Source of the DNA: Ardenticatenales bacterium
GTDB taxonomy: Bacteria; Chloroflexota; Anaerolineae; Promineifilales; Promineifilaceae
Length of the DNA: 64,000 bases
Direction of reading: 5' to 3'
Assembly (NCBI GenBank): GCA_020634515.1
Contig: JACKBL010000002.1
Coordinates: 186,001-250,000, forward strand
Position 1 is the stretch's first letter; every line of letters starts with the position of its first letter. The notes beneath the pieces are model-generated. The model worked only from the letters and a program-made list of their open reading frames with translations. It ran no database searches and was not told where the DNA came from. The translations under genes were made by a program, and so were the position numbers. Shown in pieces: positions 34,135 to 43,825 of the stretch.

Positions 34135-35605
34135 GCAACTGTCAACGGTAGAGAAAAGTGGCCGGCACGGTTTCAATCGTGATGACGTACGGATGGCCTT
34201 GATTGTGACGCGGCGCGAAGTGCGCGATTCGTTCCGCGATTGGCGCATTATCATCCCCATTTTGTTGCTGACATTGTTCTTTCCCGCGCTGATGAATTTT
34301 ACGGCGGGGCGGATGCTCGGGTTTGTGGGGCAGTTTGGCGCGGAACTGATTGCGGAGCGACTGGTTCCGTTTTTGCTGCTGGTCGTGGGCTTCTTCCCCA
34401 TGTCATTTTCGCTGGTGATCGCCTTGGAGACTTTCGTGGGGGAGAAGGAGCGCAAGAGTCTGGAGCCATTGTTGGCGACGCCGCTGACGAATGTGCAATT
34501 GTACGTGGGCAAGATGATGGCGGCGGTGATTCCGCCGCTGCTGGCCAGCTACATCGGCATTACCGTGTACCTGGTGGGCCTGGCCGTGACGGCGCGCTGG
34601 TATGCGCCGCGGACGTTGTTGGTGCAGGCGTTGTTGATTACGACGGTGCAGGGGGTGGTGATGGTGGCGGGGGCGGTGGTGGTCTCCAGTCAGACGACGA
34701 GTGTGCGGGCGTCGAATTTGTTGGCGAGTTTTATTATCGTGCCGATGGCGCTGCTGCTGCAGGCGGAGGCGGTGGCGCTGTTTTATGCGAATTATGCGGG
34801 GTTGTGGTGGGTTATTGTCGGGCTACTGGTGACGGCGATTGTGTTGGTGCGGATGGGAATTCATTTGTTCAATCGGGAGGAGTTGCTGGGGCGGGATATT
34901 GATCAGATTAAGCTGGGGTGGATGTTCCGTTTTTTCTGGCGGCGGTATGTGGGCCGGACGGAGGCGGGCAGGATTCCGGGTCCGTTGGGGTGGTATCGGG
35001 AGACGTGGGGGGTGGTGGGGGATTTGAAAATGCCGGCATTCACCATCGCCATCGTCTTTTTCTTGTCCATCGTCCTGGGCAGCGTCCTGGCGCGGCGTTA
35101 CGTCTTTCCCCCGGCCATCCAGGTGCAGATGACGGGCAGCACCATTCTCGACAACCTTAGCTTCGTGCAAACCATCCAGCCCCAACTCCCCTTCCTCATC
35201 TTCATGCAGAACGTGCGCGTCGTGCTGCTCCAGGCGATTCTGGGCGTTTTTTCCTTTGGCGTTATGGGCATTCTCGTATTCATGCTCCCCTGGTCGCTGC
35301 TCAGCTTTGGCGCGGCGCAGCTAGCCGCCGCCGGGCAAAGCCCCTTCGCCTTCTTGTTGGCGACCGTCATCCCCCATGCCATTGTGGAACTCCCCGCGTT
35401 GTGGCTGGTGGCCGCCGCCGCGCTGCGGTGGCAAATTCTCCTGGTTGCGCCGCCGCCCGACCGGACCGTGAGCGAAAGCTGGCTGGCCGCCGCCGCCGAT
35501 TTCTTCCGCCTGCTCGTGGGCATTGCGCTCCCCCTGCTCCTCCTGTCCGCGTTTATTGAGGCGTATATCACGCCGCTGGTTCTGCAGCGTGTTTATGGGG
35601 GTTGA
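34121..35605 (+). CDS. ABC-2 type transporter permease
   Basis: A 494-residue membrane protein. The start MTMLEQLSTVEK overlaps the ATPase gene end. It begins with a cytosolic stretch (MALIVTRREVRDSFRDWRIIIP), followed by hydrophobic segments (ILLLTLFFPALMNF, FLLLVVGFFPMSFSLVIALETF) and the conserved EKERKSLEPLLATPL motif of NatB-like ABC-2 permeases. More membrane segments continue to the end. It forms a two-gene exporter with the preceding ATPase. Base composition switches sharply at the TGCCGGCA at 35031, where G-rich codons give way to C-rich ones. Confidence 0.88.
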   Translation: MTMLEQLSTVEKSGRHGFNRDDVRMALIVTRREVRDSFRDWRIIIPILLLTLFFPALMNFTAGRMLGFVGQFGAELIAERLVPFLLLVVGFFPMSFSLVIALETFVGEKERKSLEPLLATPLTNVQLYVGKMMAAVIPPLLASYIGITVYLVGLAVTARWYAPRTLLVQALLITTVQGVVMVAGAVVVSSQTTSVRASNLLASFIIVPMALLLQAEAVALFYANYAGLWWVIVGLLVTAIVLVRMGIHLFNREELLGRDIDQIKLGWMFRFFWRRYVGRTEAGRIPGPLGWYRETWGVVGDLKMPAFTIAIVFFLSIVLGSVLARRYVFPPAIQVQMTGSTILDNLSFVQTIQPQLPFLIFMQNVRVVLLQAILGVFSFGVMGILVFMLPWSLLSFGAAQLAAAGQSPFAFLLATVIPHAIVELPALWLVAAAALRWQILLVAPPPDRTVSESWLAAAADFFRLLVGIALPLLLLSAFIEAYITPLVLQRVYGG

Positions 35606-35641
35606 TTGCCGTTCTCCCGTTGCCCGGCCTTCAGAGGGCCA

Positions 35642-37729
35642 TTAGCCGGTGGACAGGAGATGGTTGGGGGAGAGAAGGCCGTGCCGGCATAATTGAACGC
35701 GGCGCGACAGTTGGTCGAGTTGGACGTGCCAGTCGAGCAGATATTGGGGTACGGAAAAATCCACATCGGTCTGGCGCAAGGCGGCCAACGTTTCCAGGGT
35801 GGCGAGCCAATCGGCGCGGCGGCACTGCTCTTCCGCCGTGGACAGTTGGGTGAGGGTGGATGCCGGCATTTCCGCACGCCGCGCCCAATCCAAAAGTGAT
35901 TCAAACGTCGTCGCCGGCGTCAGCAGCGGCACGGCCACCACGTTCGACGCCGGCGAATACGCCCCTTCCGCCGATTCCGCCTGCACATAGTAAACGTGGC
36001 GATCTTCCGCGCCGGGCGCATCCAGAAAAGTCGTCTCCGTGGTTACGCCGACGCGCTCATAAGGCTGGAACATCCACACTTTTTCCGGCAGGGGAGGCAG
36101 ATACACCTCACGTGCCAGCGGACGTAGACGGCGCAACGTGGGCAGCAGGCGGCGGATGACGCGCAGGATGCGTGTGGCCTGACGAAACCACGGCCGCCCC
36201 TGGAAGAAAGTGCGCTCGTCCCGCACCAGCGCCCGCCAGACGTGATAGCGTGTTCCCGGCCCGTCGGCGGAGGGATCCCAGGAGAGCAAAACCCGATCAT
36301 CTAGCTGTTCCAGCGCCAGGCGCTCCGGCGGGGGGGCCGTGAAGGCGGCCAGTTGGTGCGTAGGTGGCTGGTCCGGGTTCACGGCGGGGAGTGCCGCGGC
36401 GGGGCCGAGGATCGGGGAGCCATGCCAGACGTGAAAGGCGCGCCAGTTGTTGGCGGAGCCGACGAAGAGACCATGGGGCGTGCTGGCGAGAGAGCGCACG
36501 CCGTAATCCAGATCGTTACCGAAGCCGTTGGCCGTGATGGGGGCAAAATGCCAGCCATCGCCCGTTTCGTAAAGGTCGAAGCCGAAGTTGGTGGGATGAA
36601 TACGGGGCGATTTCCGCAGGGCGACGCTCATGTTCATGGTCCCTACGTAAAGGCGGCCCTCATGCTCTTGCATGCGCCAGATGTGGCCGTTGAGCCAGGT
36701 GTTGAAGCCGGCGTCAATGCCGCTGATGGGGGTTTTCCAGCCGGTGGGTGTCTCGCGGGGCATGCCGATGACGAGGTCCCAGGTGTCGTCGGGATGGATG
36801 CGGATGATCTCGGTTTGGGGGCGGTCCATGCCGGCATATAAACACCCCTGAAACACGTGCATACTGATCGGACGCAGGCTGGGTTTTGCCGGCAGATACC
36901 CTCCCTGAGTCACGACAGGCACGAATGTGTAAGGATCGCCGCTGGCATCCGTGCGCACAATCGCGTACCCATCTTGCGCGTGGACGCCCAGGTAGAGATA
37001 GCCGTTAAAGGGGACCATCTCGAAGATTTTCATCCCCGGCGGACTCACCTGGCGGAAAGCATTATTGCCGGCGGCCGGGTTGGCCGACTCCAGCAACACG
37101 CCAGAACCGTGCATGTGACCCGTGAGAACAAAAAGCCGCCCTTTGTAATCGAAAATGGAGCGAAACGTGTACGTATCCAGGTCGCCCAGAAATGTGCCCC
37201 GGTCATGCGGGATAGGCTCAAAGTGGCGGCCATCCACGGTGCGCAGCAGGCAGGGCGCGGGCAAATCGCGGTAAAGGTAACGCGCGTTCACTCCGGACAC
37301 GTACATCGCCTCCGACCCATCCGACTCGGTGAAAGCCGTCATGTAACGGTACCCCACCTCGCGGGCCACAAAGCGTCCCGGATGGCCGGGAATGGGCACG
37401 TCCTGGGGAGATTGGTAGACGCGCTCCCAGCCATCGGTGGGTGTCCAGCGCCAGATTTCCGCCTGCATGGGCAGGTCCAGGACGCTATCGGGGCAGTCCG
37501 CGGCGGGGTCGGGCGGCGGAATGATGTAGCGGCCAATGGTCTTTTTCAGGAATTCGGGCACGGCGGACGTGAAGGCGGTGCGTTGGGCGCAGTACCAGGC
37601 GCGGTGCGTGCCCACATAGAGAGCGTCCTGCCACCACAACATGGCCCAAGCCCAACTATTTTGCGGGTCGCCAAAACCGGGCGGTGCGGCTTGCTGAAAG
37701 AGCATTCTGGCGGGCGCGGATGAAGTCAT
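35642..37729 (-). CDS. Beta-propeller/FN3-like protein, paralogue A
   Basis: A 695-residue protein with GAGG before the ATG and no signal peptide. It opens GFGDPQNSWAWAMLWWQDALYVGTHRAWYC. It continues with repeated strands of the type GRLFVLTGHM, GYLYLGVHAQ, GCLYAGMDR and GRLYVGTMN that look like propeller blades. A Trp-rich IWRWTP region and a fibronectin-type-III-like stretch (DRVLLSWDPSADGPGTRYHVWRAL) precede a helical tail. The divergent gene at 40610 encodes a clear paralogue. It is third in a minus-strand operon after a GT1 glycosyltransferase and an aminotransferase. No enzymatic motif is recognised; it may be a binding or scaffold protein. Confidence 0.8.
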   Translation of the reverse strand: MTSSAPARMLFQQAAPPGFGDPQNSWAWAMLWWQDALYVGTHRAWYCAQRTAFTSAVPEFLKKTIGRYIIPPPDPAADCPDSVLDLPMQAEIWRWTPTDGWERVYQSPQDVPIPGHPGRFVAREVGYRYMTAFTESDGSEAMYVSGVNARYLYRDLPAPCLLRTVDGRHFEPIPHDRGTFLGDLDTYTFRSIFDYKGRLFVLTGHMHGSGVLLESANPAAGNNAFRQVSPPGMKIFEMVPFNGYLYLGVHAQDGYAIVRTDASGDPYTFVPVVTQGGYLPAKPSLRPISMHVFQGCLYAGMDRPQTEIIRIHPDDTWDLVIGMPRETPTGWKTPISGIDAGFNTWLNGHIWRMQEHEGRLYVGTMNMSVALRKSPRIHPTNFGFDLYETGDGWHFAPITANGFGNDLDYGVRSLASTPHGLFVGSANNWRAFHVWHGSPILGPAAALPAVNPDQPPTHQLAAFTAPPPERLALEQLDDRVLLSWDPSADGPGTRYHVWRALVRDERTFFQGRPWFRQATRILRVIRRLLPTLRRLRPLAREVYLPPLPEKVWMFQPYERVGVTTETTFLDAPGAEDRHVYYVQAESAEGAYSPASNVVAVPLLTPATTFESLLDWARRAEMPASTLTQLSTAEEQCRRADWLATLETLAALRQTDVDFSVPQYLLDWHVQLDQLSRRVQLCRHGLLSPNHLLSTG

Positions 37730-37748
37730 GGCAAACCTCAGTTTTGGC

Positions 37749-39137
37749 TCAGGCGCGGCGCAGGCGCATCATGTCGGGAATCGATTTCACGGCGGCTTTG
37801 GCGAAACTGCCGATTTCGTCCAGGGTTTGCGCCAGGGCATTGACAAATGTGTCCATTTCTTCCGTGGTGACGGTATAGGGAGGCTGGACGCGCAGCGTGT
37901 TGACGTTGTTGAGGGTGTAGGCGGTCATGATGCGGTGGCGGCTGAGGAGGTCTTTGATAACAATGCCGGCAAGATACTCTCGCGATAGTTTATTCGCCAT
38001 CCCCGCCGTCACCAACGTACCCAACCCACTTGTGGCCGGCGCGAACTCCACGCCAATCATCAGGCCGCGACCACGTACCTCCGCAATCAGCGGCTGCTCC
38101 GCTTGCAGCGCCTTCAGCCGTCCCATCAGGTAATCGCCCGATTCCTGCACCCGCTGCGCCATATTCCCCTCAATCAACTCCTCCAGCACCACGATGCCCA
38201 CGGCGCAGGCGCGTGTATTACCGCCATAGGTGGGAATGTGCAGCGGCGAGCGGGGCGTATCCCCTTTGCTGGCAAAATACAGGTCGTCCGTGGTGAGCAA
38301 GGCGCTCAGAGGCATGACGCCGCCGCCCAACGTCTTGCCCAATAGCAGAATATCGGGGACGACGCTTTCCACATCCACGGCGAAAAAGTGCCCCGTGCGA
38401 CAAAGACCGCATTGAATTTCGTCGGCAATCATGAGTGTGCCGTAGCGGCTGCACAAGTCCCGCGCCGCGCGCAAATAGCCGGGTGGCGACGGCACAAAAC
38501 CGCCCTCCCCCTGCACCGGTTCGAGAATAAAACCCGCCGCTTTGTTTTTGCGCAGCGCCCGCTCCAGGGCGGGAATGTCGCCAAAAGGCACGAAGACGAC
38601 ATCCTGCAGCAGCGGCGTGAAGGGATCGTGGAAAGCCTTGTTGTCCATGAGGGAGAGCGCGCCCACCGTGCGGCCATGAAAACTGTCGCGGCAGGTGATC
38701 ATCTTGGTGCGCCCCGTGGCGGCGCGGGCCACTTTGATGGAAGCATCGATCACTTCCGCGCCGGAATTCGCTACGTAGACGCGTTTCAGGTCGCCCGGCG
38801 CCAGCGCGGCCAGGTTATGGCAGAGCGCGCCCAGCATCAGCGCCAGCCCCTCCACCAGATTGGGCATGTGGCCGACTTTTTCCAGCACTTCCACGACGCG
38901 GGGGGGATTATGCCCCAGGCTGGCCGCGCCAAAGCCGCTCATGAAATCGATGTAGCGCACGTTGTCCGCGTCCCAAAAATAGTTGCCCTCGGCGCGCACC
39001 AACGGGCTATCCGCTTCGACGACTTCCAACAGATTCGCCAGACGGGGATTGCAATGTTCGCGGTGGTAATAGATGTTTTCTTCCCTGCCCAACTGCATGG
39101 CCTCTTCCAGGCCAATTAACTGCGCATCTTTTGCCAT
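37749..39137 (-). CDS. Class III PLP aminotransferase
   Basis: A 462-residue enzyme with AAGGAG upstream of the ATG. It shows the class III pattern: YFWDADNVRYIDFMSGFGAASLGH near residue 50, NSGAEVIDASIKVAR near 125, FHGRTVGALS near 155, PVQGEGGF near 210, the PLP-Asp region LMIADEIQCGLCRTG near 240, and Lys in LLLGKTLGGGVMP near 275. It is closest in look to acetylornithine, putrescine and beta-alanine-type aminotransferases; the amine donor cannot be fixed. It lies between a glycosyltransferase and the propeller gene in one operon, which suggests amino-sugar or secondary-metabolite tailoring (inference). Confidence 0.9.
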   Translation of the reverse strand: MAKDAQLIGLEEAMQLGREENIYYHREHCNPRLANLLEVVEADSPLVRAEGNYFWDADNVRYIDFMSGFGAASLGHNPPRVVEVLEKVGHMPNLVEGLALMLGALCHNLAALAPGDLKRVYVANSGAEVIDASIKVARAATGRTKMITCRDSFHGRTVGALSLMDNKAFHDPFTPLLQDVVFVPFGDIPALERALRKNKAAGFILEPVQGEGGFVPSPPGYLRAARDLCSRYGTLMIADEIQCGLCRTGHFFAVDVESVVPDILLLGKTLGGGVMPLSALLTTDDLYFASKGDTPRSPLHIPTYGGNTRACAVGIVVLEELIEGNMAQRVQESGDYLMGRLKALQAEQPLIAEVRGRGLMIGVEFAPATSGLGTLVTAGMANKLSREYLAGIVIKDLLSRHRIMTAYTLNNVNTLRVQPPYTVTTEEMDTFVNALAQTLDEIGSFAKAAVKSIPDMMRLRRA

Positions 39138-39162
39138 GACAATGCTCCTTGAAGTGAATTGG

Positions 39163-39193
39163 CCTTCCAGGAAGCGGGGAGCTTCCCGGAAGG
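39163..39193. repeat. CTTCCCGGAAG-type hairpin in operon spacer
   Basis: CCTTCCAGGAAGC pairs with GCTTCCCGGAAGG over a 5-base loop, between the glycosyltransferase and aminotransferase genes. It belongs to the same family as the repeats near 20085, 21784, 45180 and 46372. Confidence 0.65.
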
Positions 39194-39209
39194 TGATGAG
39201 AAACTCAGC

Positions 39210-40487
39210 CTACAGCACACCCTCAATCAAGTCGGCGGCGCGTTCTGGGCCGCCCGCTTGCCGCAGGTGGTTGCCGATGCGCCGCGCATTCTCCTTGTAG
39301 GAGGGCGTTGCCAGTACTTCGAAGATGAGTTCCCGCAATCGTTCGGGGTGACACTTGCTCGCGGGGAGGGAAATGCCGGCACCCGTCCAGGCCATTCGTT
39401 CCGCGTTATCCGCATGGTCCCATTCCGTGTGTGCGGCAATGATGGGCACGCCGTGAGTCAGCGCCGCCAGCATCACGCCCGACCCACCCGTACAGACGAG
39501 GAGATCAATTTGTGGCAGCAGTTCATCGTGGTTGATCCAGCGTACCACTTCCACGTTTTGCGCTAACCCGGTCAGCCCTGCTTCTGCCGGCTCCCGATTG
39601 CCGCCCGTGGTGAGGATGACGGTGGCCGGCTGATCGGCCAGCGCCTCCGCCGTGGCCTTCAGGACGACGGACTCATGGTAATGAATCGTGCCTTCGGTGG
39701 CGTGGACCCAGGGCTGGTCGTGAGGCAGGTTTTGCAGCCAGGTGGAAGGCGGGTGTGGCGGATACCATGTCAATGGCCCCACGTACCGGGTGTTTCCAGG
39801 CAGATCGGGGCGGTCGAAGTCCAGTTCCGGGCAGCTTGTCACCAGGAAAAGGGGCAGATGTTTGCCTAACTGGATGATGGGGCCTTTGACGGGCGGCAGG
39901 CCGAATTGCTGGCGAAATTCTACCGCGGGGCGGCGCACGTCGGCCATGTACCACTCCATGATCTGGCCGGCGAGGCGATTGAAGCCGTTTTGCAGCAGGT
40001 TGCGCCCTGGTGTCAGCCCCATGCCCATTTGCGGGGTGTGGGGACCGGACAGGTTGTTGCCCAGGAGGTAGGAGAGGACGACGACGGGTATCTGGCGCGT
40101 GTGGGTGGTGATGAGAAAGGGTGCCCAGATGGCGGGATCGCAAACGATGAGGTCGGCGGGCCAACGATGCAGTAGTTCGTCCAGTTCGCGGTATTGCAGG
40201 GAAACGGTGTCGGAGAAGAAGTTGCGCAGGATGGCGCGCAGCCGGCGGCGCTGTGTCCAGGTTGCGCCGGCGCCGTCTGTGGGGGACGTGACGAGTCGTT
40301 GGTAGTGGGCGTTGAGTTCGGGGGAGAAGGGGAAGGGGGTGATGCCGGCATCTGCAATACGCCCACAAATGGACTGTCCGGTGAAATAGGCAACGTCATG
40401 CCCTCGCTGCGCCAGACGAACGGCAACAGACAGATTGGGATGCACAACTCCGGGAAAAGGCAATGAGATGAAGAGAATTCGGGCCAT
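39210..40487 (-). CDS. GT1-family glycosyltransferase (UGT/MGT-like)
   Basis: A 425-residue GT-B glycosyltransferase. The N-terminal domain begins MARILFISLPFPGVVHPNLSVAVRLAQRGHDVAYFTG, typical of macrolide/UDP-glucuronosyl-type enzymes. The C-terminal donor site shows VEVVRWINHDELLPQIDLLVCTGGSGVMLAALTHGVPII. There the usual HGG of the family reads TGG, followed by WDHADNAER. Such enzymes glycosylate small lipophilic acceptors (antibiotics, carotenoids, sterols, glycolipids). It is first in a minus-strand operon with the aminotransferase and propeller genes, and divergent from the second propeller gene. The acceptor is unknown. Confidence 0.88.
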   Translation of the reverse strand: MARILFISLPFPGVVHPNLSVAVRLAQRGHDVAYFTGQSICGRIADAGITPFPFSPELNAHYQRLVTSPTDGAGATWTQRRRLRAILRNFFSDTVSLQYRELDELLHRWPADLIVCDPAIWAPFLITTHTRQIPVVVLSYLLGNNLSGPHTPQMGMGLTPGRNLLQNGFNRLAGQIMEWYMADVRRPAVEFRQQFGLPPVKGPIIQLGKHLPLFLVTSCPELDFDRPDLPGNTRYVGPLTWYPPHPPSTWLQNLPHDQPWVHATEGTIHYHESVVLKATAEALADQPATVILTTGGNREPAEAGLTGLAQNVEVVRWINHDELLPQIDLLVCTGGSGVMLAALTHGVPIIAAHTEWDHADNAERMAWTGAGISLPASKCHPERLRELIFEVLATPSYKENARRIGNHLRQAGGPERAADLIEGVL

Positions 40488-40609
40488 ACTATTCTTTTCG
40501 GGCAGCGCTATTTTGACGATTCAACCAAACCCACAACACGCAATTATGGATTATAATACGCTTCCTATGGCGGGCAGCAATAAGTTTGGCAGAAGGAGCA
40601 CACGGAATT

Positions 40610-42598
40610 ATGAAAATCGGCAACAAACGACAATTGACTTTTGAACCCATCATTCTCGATGGATTTGGCGACAGGCATAATACGTGGGCATGGTCGCTAT
40701 TATGGTGGCGGGGCAAGCTATACGCCACTACCAATCGCGCTTTCTACTGTGTGGAACAAGCGGGCCTGAATCATCATTTCCCCTTACTAGTCCGCTATCC
40801 CCCACGTGACCCCGATGTTGATTGTGCGCCTGATTTTAGCGACATGCCTTTGCAGGCGGAAATCTGGCGCTGGACCCCAGAGACAGACACCTGGGAACGT
40901 GTTTTTCAATCGCCGTTAACTGTACCGAATCCGTATCAACAAGGCAAGTTTCTGCCGCGGGCAATTGGTTTCCGCGGTATGACGTTGTTTACGGAACCGG
41001 ATGGGACGGAGGCGCTGTACGTTTCTGGGGTGAATACGCGCTTTATGTATCGCCCCGTGCCGCCGCCGCGGATATTGCGTTCGACGGATGGGGAGACTTT
41101 TACGCCTGTGCCGCAAGATGCCGGCACGTTCCTTGGCGACATAGACGTTTGCAGCTTCCGCACCCCCACCGTCTACAATGGTCGCCTCTACATCCAGGCC
41201 GGCTCCGTGCGCGGCGAAGGCGTTTTGCTGCAATCCGACCACAACCCCGCCGCCGGCAACAACCACTTCCGCCAGATCACCCCCCCCGACGTGCGCCTGT
41301 TCGACATGGCCGTCTACAACGGCTACCTCTACCTCGGCCTGCGTTACACGAATCGCGGCTACGCGGTCTACAAAACGGATGGCAACGGCGCGCCCACCTG
41401 TAACCTCATCCCCGTCGTCACCAATGGCGCGCACCATCCCGAACCGAGCATGAGCGTGATCAGCATGTGCGTCTTCCGCGACCGCCTCTATGTGGGCACG
41501 GACCGCCCGGCGGAAATCATCCGCATCAACCCCGACGATAGTTGGGACCTGATCGTTGGCGCGGCGCGGCAAACGCCCGATGGCTGGAAAACACCCCTGA
41601 GCACGCTGGACGCAGGCTTCAGCAACTGGCTCAACGCCCACGTCTGGCGCATGTTCGTGTACGAAGACCGCCTCTACCTGGGAACCTGGAACATGAGTAC
41701 CCTGTTTCGCCATTCCGCCGAGACGGCTCGCGTCATTCGTCACCATTACGGCTGCGACCTGTACACCACGGACGATGGCTGGCACTTCACGCCCGTGACC
41801 ACGACGGGATTCGACCAGCCATTTAACGAAGGGCTGCGCTCCTTCGCTGCCACGCCGCACGGCCTCTACGTGGGCACGGTCAATGGCTGGCACGGCCTGC
41901 AAATCTGGCGCGGTCGCCCGCCGATGATGGATGAGGCGGGGCCACAGCCACCGGGAGAAGTCGCCGCCGACCGCCTGGGCCGGCGCACCGTGGTGAGCTG
42001 GCAGATCGCGCCTGGGGCGGCATCGTACCGCATCTATCGCGCCCTGGTAAGCAACGAGCGGCAGCGGATTCGCACGAACCGGCTGCTGCGGCGGGTGCTG
42101 CAAATGGCGCGTGGCCTGGTGAGGATGATGCCTAACCTCTATCTGCCACGCGCGCCGAAGGAGTTGTGGATTCCCGGACCATACGAGCAAGTGGGAGTAA
42201 GCGAGGCGTGGTATTTTGTAGACGACACGGCGGCGGCAGGTAAGCGTTATCTGTACAAAGTGGAGGCGATGGATGAAGCGGGGCGTGTTTCCGGCCCCTC
42301 AAATCTGGCGACGTGCTATGACCATCAACCGGCCATTGGCGACGAAGTCTATATCGACCGTCTGCAAAAAGAACTGGCGCACGCCCCCGCAAACATCCGC
42401 GCCGCATTGGCGCGGGTTTCCCCGGTTATGGCCACCGGCGACCCAGCCGCCGCGTTGTCACTCATTACCCAGCTAATGGACGCATTAGATGAGGAAGGCG
42501 CCAACGCTTTGGAGGACAACGTGCGCCTGGAAGCCCAGGTCTTGCTGCGCAAACTTCAACGCCGCCTGGCGCTGCGCCAACTGACAACTGCCAACTAG
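40610..42598 (+). CDS. Beta-propeller/FN3-like protein, paralogue B
   Basis: A 662-residue protein starting MKIGNKRQLTFEP, with AAGGAG a little upstream. It matches paralogue A along its length: GFGDRHNTWAWSLLWWRGKLYATTNRAFYC, then AEIWRWTPETDTWERVFQSP, GVNTRFMYRPVPPPRILRSTDG and an FN3-like RRTVVSWQIAPGAASYRIYRALV. A helical tail ends in LLRKLQRRLALRQL. The two genes bracket the glycosyltransferase and aminotransferase. No signal peptide and no catalytic motif are recognised. A TATAAT at 40552-40557 may be its -10 box. The paralogy is directly visible; function is unknown. Confidence 0.82.
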   Translation: MKIGNKRQLTFEPIILDGFGDRHNTWAWSLLWWRGKLYATTNRAFYCVEQAGLNHHFPLLVRYPPRDPDVDCAPDFSDMPLQAEIWRWTPETDTWERVFQSPLTVPNPYQQGKFLPRAIGFRGMTLFTEPDGTEALYVSGVNTRFMYRPVPPPRILRSTDGETFTPVPQDAGTFLGDIDVCSFRTPTVYNGRLYIQAGSVRGEGVLLQSDHNPAAGNNHFRQITPPDVRLFDMAVYNGYLYLGLRYTNRGYAVYKTDGNGAPTCNLIPVVTNGAHHPEPSMSVISMCVFRDRLYVGTDRPAEIIRINPDDSWDLIVGAARQTPDGWKTPLSTLDAGFSNWLNAHVWRMFVYEDRLYLGTWNMSTLFRHSAETARVIRHHYGCDLYTTDDGWHFTPVTTTGFDQPFNEGLRSFAATPHGLYVGTVNGWHGLQIWRGRPPMMDEAGPQPPGEVAADRLGRRTVVSWQIAPGAASYRIYRALVSNERQRIRTNRLLRRVLQMARGLVRMMPNLYLPRAPKELWIPGPYEQVGVSEAWYFVDDTAAAGKRYLYKVEAMDEAGRVSGPSNLATCYDHQPAIGDEVYIDRLQKELAHAPANIRAALARVSPVMATGDPAAALSLITQLMDALDEEGANALEDNVRLEAQVLLRKLQRRLALRQLTTAN

Positions 42599-42614
42599 CC
42601 CCCCCGACTCTTAT

Positions 42615-43778
42615 CTACGGCCCCATCATGCCTTCGCAGCGGGCGCAGATAGGCATGAGGCCCTCTTGTAGAAGCTGACGGAAGGAGCGGGCGCGCTTGT
42701 TGTTCCAGATGTCCAACAGGCTTTGCTCGCGGATGTTGCCCAGCACGACGTCGGGATAGTCACGGCAGGTGACGACGTCACCGTTGGGCATGATTTCGCC
42801 GAGGAGCCAGGGAGCCAGGCATTTGTCATAGCCGAATGTTTGCGAGTGGTCGCGGTAATATGCCGGCACATCCTCCAGGCGCAAATTAGGGTAGAAAGTG
42901 TAAGGGAAGCTCCATTGCCGCGCATTCACTTCCTCCACGCTGCGCACCACCGCCTGGGGGTCAATCTCATTCACATTCCACAACCAGCCCGCCCACGACC
43001 ACGGCGTGATGTCCAGTTTTTCCTCCAGCAGAGCGGTCTGTCGTTGACCGCTCTCGCGCGTCTGGAACCAGGAGTAGAACGTCATCATCATGTCCGCATC
43101 CAGCGTTTCCGTCACCTCATACAACTCCGCCAGGTTGCGCTGATTGTTCGCCGTGATCACGGAGACGACGAAGATATACGGCTTCGTTTTGCCCTGCCGC
43201 TTCTTTTCCTCCTGAATCGCCTTCATCGCTCCCGCCGTACTCTCAAACGCCCCTTTGTAGCCACGAATATCATCATGCGTGTCCGGCGGACCGTCAATGG
43301 AGATGAGGAGAAAGTCCACGCCGATTTCTACAATCTGGCGAATGTGCTTGTCCAGTTTTGTGCCATTCGTGGAAATGGAGATCGTCAGCCCTTTTTGCTT
43401 CATGTACGTGAGGAGGGGCATGATGTCCGGGTAGAGAAATGGCTCGCCGCCCCAGACAAAAAGCCAGGGCTTAAACGGGGCAACGTCATCCAACAACGTC
43501 TGGTACGTCGCCAGGGGCACAATTTCCTTCAACTCCGCGGACGGGCGAGAAAAATTGTAGCCCGTTTCGCCCCACTGCCCACACATCTTGCAGCGCAGAT
43601 TGCAGGCGTTCACCAGTTTGAAGCCCAGTTGGGCGGGCGGGCGGCTATAGCCGTCGTCGCGGCGATAATCGAGCCACTCCGCCGCGCGTTTGCGCAGCAC
43701 CTGCCTCATTCCCCTGGCGAGTACGTCCGGCGAACTCATCAGCTTTGTCACGTAATGGATGGGAAGTTTGTTACCCAT
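42615..43778 (-). CDS. Radical SAM/SPASM enzyme, copy 1
   Basis: A 387-residue protein with GGAG upstream of the ATG. The radical SAM cluster motif is CNLRCKMC (CxxxCxxC) near residue 60, followed by WGGEPFLYPDI (the GGE motif) and SISTNGTKL. The C-terminus has a SPASM-type auxiliary cluster region: KCLAPWLLGEIMPNGDVVTC, GNIREQSLLDIWN and a final CARCEG. SPASM enzymes modify peptides or sugars using an additional Fe-S cluster. It lies directly downstream of, and is homologous to, copy 2. No precursor peptide gene was found nearby, so a peptide substrate is unproven; surface polysaccharide or small-molecule work is equally possible. Confidence 0.9.
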   Translation of the reverse strand: MGNKLPIHYVTKLMSSPDVLARGMRQVLRKRAAEWLDYRRDDGYSRPPAQLGFKLVNACNLRCKMCGQWGETGYNFSRPSAELKEIVPLATYQTLLDDVAPFKPWLFVWGGEPFLYPDIMPLLTYMKQKGLTISISTNGTKLDKHIRQIVEIGVDFLLISIDGPPDTHDDIRGYKGAFESTAGAMKAIQEEKKRQGKTKPYIFVVSVITANNQRNLAELYEVTETLDADMMMTFYSWFQTRESGQRQTALLEEKLDITPWSWAGWLWNVNEIDPQAVVRSVEEVNARQWSFPYTFYPNLRLEDVPAYYRDHSQTFGYDKCLAPWLLGEIMPNGDVVTCRDYPDVVLGNIREQSLLDIWNNKRARSFRQLLQEGLMPICARCEGMMGP

Positions 43779-43825
43779 GGGCGATCTCCAGTGGTTGGTG
43801 GTTGTCCGTTTTGAAAAAGCCTGAA

